A DNA stretch of 64,000 nt from Kitasatospora sp. MAP12-44. GTDB taxonomy: Bacteria; Actinomycetota; Actinomycetes; Streptomycetales; Streptomycetaceae. The notes under the pieces are model-generated. The model ran no database searches. It was not told where the DNA came from and saw nothing but the letters and a program-made list of their open reading frames with translations. Where the stretch lies: the NCBI RefSeq assembly GCF_029892095.1, contig NZ_JARZAE010000004.1, forward strand, positions 7,998,001 to 8,062,000. The letters are read 5' to 3'. Shown one piece after another: positions 32,114 to 39,827 of the stretch. The position numbers and the translations under genes were made by a program. Positions within the stretch are counted from its first letter, which is position 1. Every line of letters starts with the position of its first letter.

Positions 32114-35100
32114 TCAGCCGAGCCGAGGGGGCAGCGCCGCCAGGTCGCCGCCGCCGCGGATCAGCGCCGCCGCCCGCTCCGAGGCCACCGGCCGGGAGAA
32201 CAGGTAGCCCTGGCCCAGCGGGCAGCCCATCATCGCCAGCAGATCCCGCTGCTGGGTGTTCTCGATGCCCTCCGCGATCACCCGCACCCCCAGCGTCTCG
32301 GCGATCCGGGTGATCCCCTCCACCAGCGCGTACTGCTGGGTGGACTTGCCGAGCCCGTCGATGAAGGACTTGTCGATCTTGAGGATGGTGATCGGGAACT
32401 CGCGCAGATAGCTGAGCGAGGAGTAGCCGGTGCCGAAGTCGTCGATCGCCAGCCGCACACCCAGCTCGCTCAGCGTCAGCATGTCCGCCCGGATCCGGTC
32501 GTCGCGGCGCATCAGCACGCTCTCGGTCAGCTCAAGCACCAGCGAGCCGGGATCCAGCTCGTAGCGCTCCAGGGTCTGGCGGACCACGTCGACGAAGCCG
32601 GGATCGCGGAACTGGCGGGCCGAGACATTGACGCTGACGTACAGCGACCCGTGCCCGGCGCGCTGCCAGCGGGCGGCCTCCTCGGCCGCGTGGCCGAGCA
32701 CCCAGGCGCCCAGCGGGACGATCTGGCCGCTCTCCTCGGCCAGTCCGATGAACTGCTCCGGTGGCACCATGCCCCGGCTGGAGTGCGGCCAGCGCAGCAG
32801 TGCCTCGAAGCCGACCAGACCGCCCGAGGAGATCTCCACGATCGGCTGGTACAGCACGGTGAACGAGGTCGAGGCGACCGCCGCGTCCAGGCTCTCCTGC
32901 AGCTCGTGCCGCTCGATCATGCCGGCCTGCAGCACGGGGTGGAAGCGGCGCCACTGGCGCTTGCCGGCCCCCTTGGCCGCGTACATCGCCAGGTCGGCGT
33001 GGGCCAGCAGCTCGGCGGCGTCCTCGCTGTCCTCGGTGGTGGAGATCCCGACGCTGACCGAGATGTTCACCGGGCCGGTGCTGAGCCGGAACGGGTCGGT
33101 GAACGCCTTGATCACGTGGTTGGCGAAGGCCTCCACGTCGGAGGGGCCCAGCGAGTTCTCGATCAGCACCGCGAACTCGTCGCCGCCCAGGCGCGCCGCG
33201 GTGTCCGAGGCCCGGGCGATGGTGGACAGCCGCAGCGAGACCGCGACCAGCAGCTCGTCACCGACGCCGTGGCCCATGGTGTCGTTGACGACCTTGAAGT
33301 CGTCCAGGTCGATCAGCAGCACCCCGGCCGCCAGCCCGCCGCGCACTCCGCGCAGGAAGGCCTGGTTGACCCGGTCCTGGAAGAGCACCCGGTTGGCCAG
33401 CCCGGTCAGCGAGTCGTGGAAGGCGCGGTGGCTGAGCTCGCGCTCCAGCTGCCGCTGCTCGGTGACGTCACGCAGGGTGAGCACCAGGCCCAGGACCGTC
33501 GGGTCGCGGCGCAGGTCGCTGGCCCGCACCTCGACCTCGATGCCCACGCCGTCGTGCCGCACCATCCGCCAGTGCTCGCGCCGGTCGCGGTGGTCGCGGC
33601 TGCGCATCTGGGTGAGCGCACCGACCGCCGAGGCGCTCTCCTCGGGCGGCACCAGCTCCGCGATCGCCGCGCCGAGCAGCGACGGGTAGCCGAGCACCTG
33701 GTCGGCCGAGGAGCTGGCGTACCGGACCCGGTCGTCGTCGTCCAGGATCAGGATGACGTCCGAGGCGTTCTGCACCAGGGTGCGGAAGTACGCCTCGCTG
33801 TTGCGCCGGTTGACCTCCTGGCTCAGCGTGATGCGCTCCAGCGCCAGCGCGGCCTGGGAGGCCAGCGACTCCACCGGGCTCAGCAGGGCAACCAGTTCCT
33901 CCTCCTCGCCGCCGATGATCAGCACGCCGATCAGCGGGTCGCCCGAGGGGCGGTCCTGGAGGGCCAGCGGGCAGAGCAGCGCGTCGGCGCTGCCGGGCAG
34001 CATCTCCCCGAAGCCCGTTCCGAGCTCGGCGACCGGGCGCAGCTGGGTGCGGCGGGTGGCGATGAAGGCGCGCACCGCCGAGGGCAGCCGGGGGAAGGGC
34101 GGGCCGGCGGCCGTGCTGCTGGGCCCGGGTGGCAGTCGTAACTGACCGTCGTCGCTCAGCCCGAGCAGCACCTGGCGCTGCGGGTGGGTGGGCGGCAGCG
34201 CCGCGGCTGCGCTCCGGATCGCCGAGGTCACCTGGTGCACCCCGGTGGCCGCCGCCAGTGCGCCGACGGCTGAGCGCAGCGCCCGCTCGCGCGCCACCGT
34301 CAGCCGGTGCGCGGCGACCACCCCCGAGAGCCGGGCCAGCACCAGCAGGAACAGCAGCGCCGAGAACGCGCCCACCACCCCGGCGTCGCGGTTGTTGCCG
34401 CGCACCGCCTCCAGCAGCAGCACGCCAGGGGCGATCATCGAGGCGAAGCAGAGCAGCCCGATCCGTCCGCGCCCCACCTCCGACTGCGGCTGGCGCAGCA
34501 CCGGGCGGGTCATCGTCACCATCGACGGGTGCAGGGCGGCCGCGCCCCACAGGGTGTAGTAGGCCGCCCAGCCCAGGTCGACGGCGGTGCCGATGTGCCA
34601 GGTCCCGTAGAGCTGGATCAGGCCGAACAGCACGTCGGAGACCAGCATCCCCACCGTGCCGATGGTCAGCAGCTTCAGGGCCAGGCTCTTGGGGCCGTGC
34701 GGCACCAGCAGCCGCAGCAGCATCGCCAGCACCAGGATGTCGCCCAGCGGGTAGGCGATCGCGAAGGCCTTCTGAACCCAGGTCAGGCCGGCGCTGTGCA
34801 CGTTCGGCAGGACGATGTAGATCCAGGAGAGCAGGGTCAGCGCGGCGGTGAAGGTCAGCGCGTCGATCAGACTGCCGCGGTCGCGGCCTGCGCTGCGGCG
34901 GCGGATGAAGATCAGCAGTCCGGCGGCGTAGAGCGGGTAGGTCGCCAGGTAGAAGCCGTCGGCCACCGACGGGAACGGGTTCCCCTGGTGCAGCAGCTGG
35001 GTGAGCACCACCTCGGAGACCTCGCCCGCGGTGAAGCTCAGATTGGCCGCGGCCAGCAGCAGCCACGGCAGCGGGTGCGAGGGGCGGTTGCGCACGGTGC

Positions 35101-35257
35101 CGAGGATGATCGCGGCCACTCCGCTGAGACCGATCCCGGTCCACCAGACGATCCGCTCGCTGGGGTGGGCGTAGTACATGGCCGTGAGCAGGCTCATCCA
35201 CCCGAGGAAACCGAGCGTGACGTAGGGCCACCGCCAGTTGGTCAGCGCATTGTGCAT
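32114..35257 (-). CDS. Membrane GGDEF-EAL cyclic di-GMP enzyme with PAS domain
   Basis: About 1047 aa. N-terminal 9-10 membrane helices (about 10-330), a GAF-like stretch (about 390-500), a PAS domain (about 515-640, VQNASDVILILDDDDRVRYA), GGDEF (about 650-800) and EAL (about 810-1040). The cyclase site is intact (ARLGGDEFAVLI) with the inhibitory RxxD (RASD) five residues upstream. The phosphodiesterase motifs are also intact: FEALLRWPH, NVSARQF, LELTES, DDFGTGYSSLSYL, KIDKSF, EGIEN. It may therefore both make and break c-di-GMP. Start set at ATG 35257 (MHNALTNWRW) with GGTGGAG upstream; the longer frame has no RBS. In streptomycetes c-di-GMP holds BldD active and delays sporulation. Divergent from the MbtH-NRPS operon. 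Confidence 0.93.
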   Translation of the reverse strand: MHNALTNWRWPYVTLGFLGWMSLLTAMYYAHPSERIVWWTGIGLSGVAAIILGTVRNRPSHPLPWLLLAAANLSFTAGEVSEVVLTQLLHQGNPFPSVADGFYLATYPLYAAGLLIFIRRRSAGRDRGSLIDALTFTAALTLLSWIYIVLPNVHSAGLTWVQKAFAIAYPLGDILVLAMLLRLLVPHGPKSLALKLLTIGTVGMLVSDVLFGLIQLYGTWHIGTAVDLGWAAYYTLWGAAALHPSMVTMTRPVLRQPQSEVGRGRIGLLCFASMIAPGVLLLEAVRGNNRDAGVVGAFSALLFLLVLARLSGVVAAHRLTVARERALRSAVGALAAATGVHQVTSAIRSAAAALPPTHPQRQVLLGLSDDGQLRLPPGPSSTAAGPPFPRLPSAVRAFIATRRTQLRPVAELGTGFGEMLPGSADALLCPLALQDRPSGDPLIGVLIIGGEEEELVALLSPVESLASQAALALERITLSQEVNRRNSEAYFRTLVQNASDVILILDDDDRVRYASSSADQVLGYPSLLGAAIAELVPPEESASAVGALTQMRSRDHRDRREHWRMVRHDGVGIEVEVRASDLRRDPTVLGLVLTLRDVTEQRQLERELSHRAFHDSLTGLANRVLFQDRVNQAFLRGVRGGLAAGVLLIDLDDFKVVNDTMGHGVGDELLVAVSLRLSTIARASDTAARLGGDEFAVLIENSLGPSDVEAFANHVIKAFTDPFRLSTGPVNISVSVGISTTEDSEDAAELLAHADLAMYAAKGAGKRQWRRFHPVLQAGMIERHELQESLDAAVASTSFTVLYQPIVEISSGGLVGFEALLRWPHSSRGMVPPEQFIGLAEESGQIVPLGAWVLGHAAEEAARWQRAGHGSLYVSVNVSARQFRDPGFVDVVRQTLERYELDPGSLVLELTESVLMRRDDRIRADMLTLSELGVRLAIDDFGTGYSSLSYLREFPITILKIDKSFIDGLGKSTQQYALVEGITRIAETLGVRVIAEGIENTQQRDLLAMMGCPLGQGYLFSRPVASERAAALIRGGGDLAALPPRLG

Positions 35258-35486
35258 GCAGTGCTCCACCGAGATACGCGAGAGGCACCTGGGCAAGCGG
35301 CGCCGGGATACGCGCGACAGCTTTCGGGCGGAATTCACCACCAGCATACCGGACCGCTCGGAGGCTGTAATTCCTGGATGTTTCCGTGCACTTGCCCGGT
35401 GGCGGGCCGGTCGTCGGGCTGTTCTGCTGCGCCGTGGCCCGCAGGCGTATATTCGAAACACGCCCTAGAGACCGGGAGGGCCCGAC
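35258..35486. promoter_or_regulatory. Divergent promoter region of c-di-GMP enzyme and mini-NRPS operon
   Basis: 229 bases, more AT-rich than its surroundings. A TATATT -10-like hexamer (35448-35453) lies 34 bp before the GTG of the NRPS gene; no good -35 accompanies it. RBS for the NRPS gene is GGGAGGG at 35474-35480. Confidence 0.4.
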
Positions 35487-38400
35487 GTGGCGGACCACGA
35501 CTCCTTCTCGCCGAAGGCCGACTCACCGGTTGAGTCACCGGTTGGCCCATCGTCGGCGGCCGATGAATTCCAGGTGGTCGTCAGCAATTCCAGGGGCCAG
35601 TATTCGCTCTGGCCGGCGGACCGTCAGCTTCCGTCCGGTTGGCGGCGGGTGGGGGAGCCCGCCTCCCGAGCGGACTGCCTGGCGGCCGTCGGTGCGCGCT
35701 GGACCGATCTGCGCCCGACCGGCCCCGGCGCCGCGGCGGCCACCGTGCCCGGGCTGCTGGCCGAACGGGCGGACGAGGCGGACGGGCAGCCCGCGGTGGT
35801 GTGGGCGCACGGCGCGCTCAGCTACCCGCAGTTGGAGGTGCGGGCGGCTCGGTTGGCCCGGCGGTTACGCGGGCTCGGGGCGGGCCCGGACTCGGTGGTG
35901 ACGGTCTGCCTGGAACGCAGCCCCGGCATGGTCGTCGGGCTGCTGGCGGTGCTCAAGGCCGGCGCCGCGTTCCTGCCGGTGGACCCCGCGCTGCCCGATC
36001 GCCGGCTGGCCCAGTTGCTCGACGACTCGCCGTCCACCCTGGTGCTGACCGGCGCCGATCACGCCGGGTTCGCGGCCGGGCACGCCGAGGTCGTGCTGCT
36101 GGAGCAGGACGGGCGGCAGCCGGCGCCGGGCCCGGGAGCGGCGCTGCCGACCGGTCCGCACCCCGACGATCTCGCCTACATGATCTACACCTCCGGCTCG
36201 ACCGGCGTCCCCAAGGGCGTGATGGTCGATCATCGCTCCTTCGCCCGGGTGCTGCTGAACCTGGTGGACGCGTACGGTCTGTGTCCGACCGACCGCGTGC
36301 TGCAGCTGGCCGCACTGGGCTTCGACACCTCGCTCGAACAGATCTTCGCCACGCTGCTCGGCGGCGGCACGCTGGTGCTGCCCACCGGTCACGGCTGGGC
36401 GCCGACCGATCTGCCCGCCCGGCTGCGCGAGTACGGCATCACGATCGCCGACCTCACCCCCTCCTACTGGCACCAGTTCCTCGGCGCGGTGGGGGAGGCC
36501 AGCGCCGCGGCGGCCGCGCTGCGCATGGTGGTGGTCGGCGGCGACACCGTGCAGGCCGACGACTGCCGGCGCTGGCAGCGGCGGATGCCCGGCGTGCAGC
36601 TGGTCAACGCGTACGGGCTGACCGAGACGACCATCACCTCCACCCTCTGCCACCTGGACGCGGACGTACTGGCCGCCGCGCCCGCCGGCCCGGTGCCGAT
36701 CGGCACTCCGCTGCCGGACACCACCGTGCAGCTGCTCGACGCCGCGCTGCGGCCGGTCCCGGCCGGGCGGCGCGGCGAGATCTTCATCGGCGGCTGCGGC
36801 GTGGCGCGCGGCTTCTGGCGCCAGCCCGGCCGGACCGCCGAGGCCTTCCTGCCGGACCCGGAGGCCGCCGAGTCCGGCGGGCGGATGTACCGGACGGGTG
36901 ACCGGGGGCGCTGGCGGCCGGACGGGCGACTGGAGTTCCTGGGGCGGATCGACGACCAGGTGAAGATCCGGGGGTTCCGGGTCGACCCGGCCGAGGTGGA
37001 GTCCGTGCTGGCATCCCACCAGGGGGTCGGCGAGGCGGCGGTGGTGGCCGTGCCGGTCGGCAGCGAGCGGGGCCTGGCGGCCTTCTACACCCGGGCGGAC
37101 GGCGCGGTGGGGGAGCCGGAGTTGCGCTCCTTTCTCGCCGAGGCGCTGCCCGGCTACATGCTCCCGGCCCGGCTGACCGCCGTCGAGTCGCTGCCGCTGG
37201 ACCGCAACGGCAAGGTGGACCGCCGGCGGCTCTCGTACGGCGACGGCGGCGCCGCTCGCGCCGGGCCCGCCCCGGCTGCGCCTGCCGTGCCTGCCGCTGT
37301 GTCTGCTGACGCGCCTGCCGAGGCCACTGCTTTTGCCGCCGGGCCGGTGCCGGCGCACGGGGCGTCGGTGGCGGCCGGGATCAGCCAGCTCTGGGTCCAG
37401 CTGCTGCACCTCGAACAGGTCGACGAGAGCGACGACTTCTTCCAGATCGGCGGCAACTCGCTGCTGGCCATGGAGATGCTGGCCCGGGTGCGGATCATGT
37501 TCGGTATCGGCGTCACCCAACTACGGGCGCTGACCAGGGCGTTGCTGGAGGACCCGGTGCTGGCCGCGTTCGTCGGCAGCACGCTGGCCGCCCGGGCCGG
37601 CACCCTGGACGCCGCCGGCCCCGGCCGGCTCGACTTCGCGGTGGAGAGCGAACTGGGGGTGCCGATCCGCTGCGACGCCGAGCCCCGGCCGAACTGGCAG
37701 CAGCCCGCCGACGTCCTGCTGACCGGGGCCACCGGCTTCTGCGGTGCGCACCTGCTGGACGCGCTGCTGCGCGGCACCGGCGCGCGGATCCACTGCCTGG
37801 TGCGCGCCAAGGACCCCGGGCACGCGTTGGAACGGCTGCGAGCCGCCTGCCGCCGCCACCTGGACCACGACCCGCTCGGCGAGTGGTCGGCCGGCCGGGT
37901 GGTGCCGGTGGTCGGCGACCTGGCCCAGCCGCTGCTGGGGATGGAGCGGGCCCGGTTCCAGGCGCTCGGCGACAGCGTCGACCTGATCTACCACTGCGGC
38001 GGCCAGGTCAACTTCATCTACCCCTACCGCGAGCTGAGTGCCGCCAATATCGCCGGGACCAGGGAGATCATCAACTTGGCCGGCCTCTCCCGAGGGATCC
38101 CCGTGCACTACCTCTCCAGCCTGGCGGTGCTGGCCGGCTACGGCGCGGCCGGGGTGCGCCAGGTCACCGAGCAGAGCCCGCTGCGCTACCCGCACTACCT
38201 CGCGGTCGGCTACGTCGAGGGCAAGTGGGTGGCCGAGGCGCTGCTGCAGCAGGCCTCCGAGGCGGGGCTGCCGGTCGCGGTCTACCGGCTCAACGACGTC
38301 ACCGGCGACCAGCGGACGGGGGTGATGAACACCGGGACCGAGATGTGCGCGCTGATCAAGTTCATCGCGGACACCGGCTGGAGCCCCGATGTCGATCTGC

Positions 38401-38864
38401 CACTGGACTTCCTGCCCGCCGACTGCTTCGCCCGGGCCATGGTGCATATCTCCACCCGGCACCGGGCAGCCGGCGTCACCTACCACCTGACCAATCCGCG
38501 CGACGCGCAGATCGACCTGCTCGTCCAGCGGATCCGGGGATTCGGCTACCCGGTGGAGGAGTTGCCGTATCCGGAATGGGTGCGGCGATTCTCCGGATTT
38601 GCCGCCGCCCACCCGAACCACCCCATGACCTCCTTTCTTCCGCTGTTCGTCGACCGCAGTCCAGGCACCGAGTTGACGGTGAGTGAACTGTATTTCCGAA
38701 GGACCTTCCCGCAGTTCAGCCGGTCGAATTCGGAGGCCGCGCTCGACGGCAGCGGAATCGACATCCCGCCGGTCGACGGCCGGCTGCTCGACCGCTATCT
38801 GGAGCACCTGCTGGCCACCGGCTACCTCGCCCCGCCGCGGGTCGGCCGTGGAGCCGTCGCATGA
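35487..38864 (+). CDS. MbtH-adenylation-carrier-thioester reductase single-module NRPS
   Basis: 1125 aa. MbtH-like domain 27-78 (QYSLWPADRQLPSGWRRVG, WTDLRP), adenylation domain 85-585 (A3 YMIYTSGSTGVPKGVMVDHR, A5 NAYGLTETTI, A7 YRTGDRGRW, A10 Lys576 in PLDRNGKVDR), Ala/Pro linker, carrier domain 625-700 (DDFFQIGGNSLL, pantetheine Ser658), and an NADPH thioester reductase 740-1120 (LLTGATGFCGAHLL, Tyr909-x3-Lys913). No condensation domain. Selectivity residues read D280 T281 E284 S326 V349 G351 A375 I383 T384; the acidic E284 resembles codes for Lys/Orn (inference). It would load an amino acid and release it, or a peptide, as an aldehyde. GTG start with GGGAGGG. Coupled to the following aminoacyl-tRNA-transferase-like gene by a 4-bp overlap. 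MbtH-A fusions are known (SlgN1); Lys2-type A-T-R reductases are a simpler alternative. Confidence 0.95.
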   Translation: MADHDSFSPKADSPVESPVGPSSAADEFQVVVSNSRGQYSLWPADRQLPSGWRRVGEPASRADCLAAVGARWTDLRPTGPGAAAATVPGLLAERADEADGQPAVVWAHGALSYPQLEVRAARLARRLRGLGAGPDSVVTVCLERSPGMVVGLLAVLKAGAAFLPVDPALPDRRLAQLLDDSPSTLVLTGADHAGFAAGHAEVVLLEQDGRQPAPGPGAALPTGPHPDDLAYMIYTSGSTGVPKGVMVDHRSFARVLLNLVDAYGLCPTDRVLQLAALGFDTSLEQIFATLLGGGTLVLPTGHGWAPTDLPARLREYGITIADLTPSYWHQFLGAVGEASAAAAALRMVVVGGDTVQADDCRRWQRRMPGVQLVNAYGLTETTITSTLCHLDADVLAAAPAGPVPIGTPLPDTTVQLLDAALRPVPAGRRGEIFIGGCGVARGFWRQPGRTAEAFLPDPEAAESGGRMYRTGDRGRWRPDGRLEFLGRIDDQVKIRGFRVDPAEVESVLASHQGVGEAAVVAVPVGSERGLAAFYTRADGAVGEPELRSFLAEALPGYMLPARLTAVESLPLDRNGKVDRRRLSYGDGGAARAGPAPAAPAVPAAVSADAPAEATAFAAGPVPAHGASVAAGISQLWVQLLHLEQVDESDDFFQIGGNSLLAMEMLARVRIMFGIGVTQLRALTRALLEDPVLAAFVGSTLAARAGTLDAAGPGRLDFAVESELGVPIRCDAEPRPNWQQPADVLLTGATGFCGAHLLDALLRGTGARIHCLVRAKDPGHALERLRAACRRHLDHDPLGEWSAGRVVPVVGDLAQPLLGMERARFQALGDSVDLIYHCGGQVNFIYPYRELSAANIAGTREIINLAGLSRGIPVHYLSSLAVLAGYGAAGVRQVTEQSPLRYPHYLAVGYVEGKWVAEALLQQASEAGLPVAVYRLNDVTGDQRTGVMNTGTEMCALIKFIADTGWSPDVDLPLDFLPADCFARAMVHISTRHRAAGVTYHLTNPRDAQIDLLVQRIRGFGYPVEELPYPEWVRRFSGFAAAHPNHPMTSFLPLFVDRSPGTELTVSELYFRRTFPQFSRSNSEAALDGSGIDIPPVDGRLLDRYLEHLLATGYLAPPRVGRGAVA

Positions 38865-39631
38865 CCAGGCGCTGCGCGAGCTGGGCGGCGCTCGACCTGC
38901 GACGGGCTCCGGCGGGCGGACCGGTCGCCTTCTGCGGGGACCTCGGCCCGGCGAACCTGCTGGCGGCCTACCGCGCCGGGCTCTTCCCCTTCCCCGCCGC
39001 CGGCCCGCTGCTGCGCGACCTCAACGAGGCCCGCTACGAGCAGCAGGTCGCGGACGGCCTGATCGCGCTGGTGGGCGACGACGCCCGCGACCCGTACGCG
39101 GTGTCCTGGTGGTGCCCCGACCCGCGGCCGGTGCTCGCGGTGGAAGGCGTGCGGCCCGGGCGCAGCCTCGCCAAGCAGCTGCGCAACCGCACGCCGTGGT
39201 CGACCAGCCTGAACCGGGCCTTCGGCCAGGTCGTCGAGGAGTGCCGGACCGACCGTGAACCGCAGTGGCTCACCGAGGAGTTGGCCGACAGCATGGCCTC
39301 GCTGCACGCCTCTGGCTGGGCGTTGAGCGCCGAGGTGTGGGAGGGCGAAACGCTGGTCGGCGGGGTCTTCGGGCTACGGGCCGGGCCGGTGCTGAGTCTG
39401 GACTCGATGTTCCATCGGCGCTCCAACGCCGGCAAGGTCGCGCTCGCCGACCTGGCCGACCGGTTCGCCCGGGTCGGCGGGGCGCTGCTTGACACCCAGT
39501 GGGACAGCCCGCAGACGCGCGCCATCGGCGCCGCCCCGCTGCCGCGTTCGCGCTACCTCGACCTGCTGCGCGGCGCCCCCGCCCCGCCGTCGCCGCCCGA
39601 CCACCCGCTACCGGCCCGCCGACTGGCCTGA
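38861..39631 (+). CDS. Aat-like (leucyl/phenylalanyl-tRNA-protein transferase fold) enzyme in NRPS operon
   Basis: 256 aa. Matches the Aat fold: CGDLGPANLLAAYRAGLFPF, VSWWCPDPRPVL, GRSLAKQLRNR, WLTEELADSMASLHASGWAL, SAEVWEGETLVGGVFGLRAG, SLDSMFHRRSNAGKVALADL and LLDTQWDSP. Differences from housekeeping Aat: about 35 extra residues between LFPFP and WWCPDPR (46-80), GESMF changed to LDSMF (Asp181 for the catalytic-site Glu), DCQ changed to DTQ with Asp211 and Gln213 kept, and a Pro-rich tail. ATG overlaps the NRPS stop (ATGA). Proposed role: transfer of an aminoacyl group from tRNA to the amine of the carrier-bound amino acid, replacing a condensation domain. A plain N-end-rule enzyme is the alternative, but coupling to an NRPS argues against it. 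Confidence 0.85.
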   Translation: MTRRCASWAALDLRRAPAGGPVAFCGDLGPANLLAAYRAGLFPFPAAGPLLRDLNEARYEQQVADGLIALVGDDARDPYAVSWWCPDPRPVLAVEGVRPGRSLAKQLRNRTPWSTSLNRAFGQVVEECRTDREPQWLTEELADSMASLHASGWALSAEVWEGETLVGGVFGLRAGPVLSLDSMFHRRSNAGKVALADLADRFARVGGALLDTQWDSPQTRAIGAAPLPRSRYLDLLRGAPAPPSPPDHPLPARRLA

Positions 39632-39827
39632 GCCCGGTCCAGCCGCTGGGAGCTGCCGGTCTGCCGGATCGCGAAACGGCAACGGGGGAGCGAACGGTGC
39701 GGTCTGAAATCCAAATGTGGAGATAAGTGCTGTGCCGTGCAGGTAATCTGACATGCCGTGAGGCGGTGCCCGCCGTTTCACCAGGTGGGGGTGCCCGACG
39801 TGCCGTCGGGCCGGGGTGGGGATGGGT

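Noticed and set aside
35487..39631. Lysine-pathway alpha-aminoadipate reductase (Lys2) as the identity of the NRPS gene
   Set aside because: Domain order A-T-R is the same, but actinobacteria make lysine by the diaminopimelate route and Lys2 lacks an MbtH domain and an Aat-like partner.
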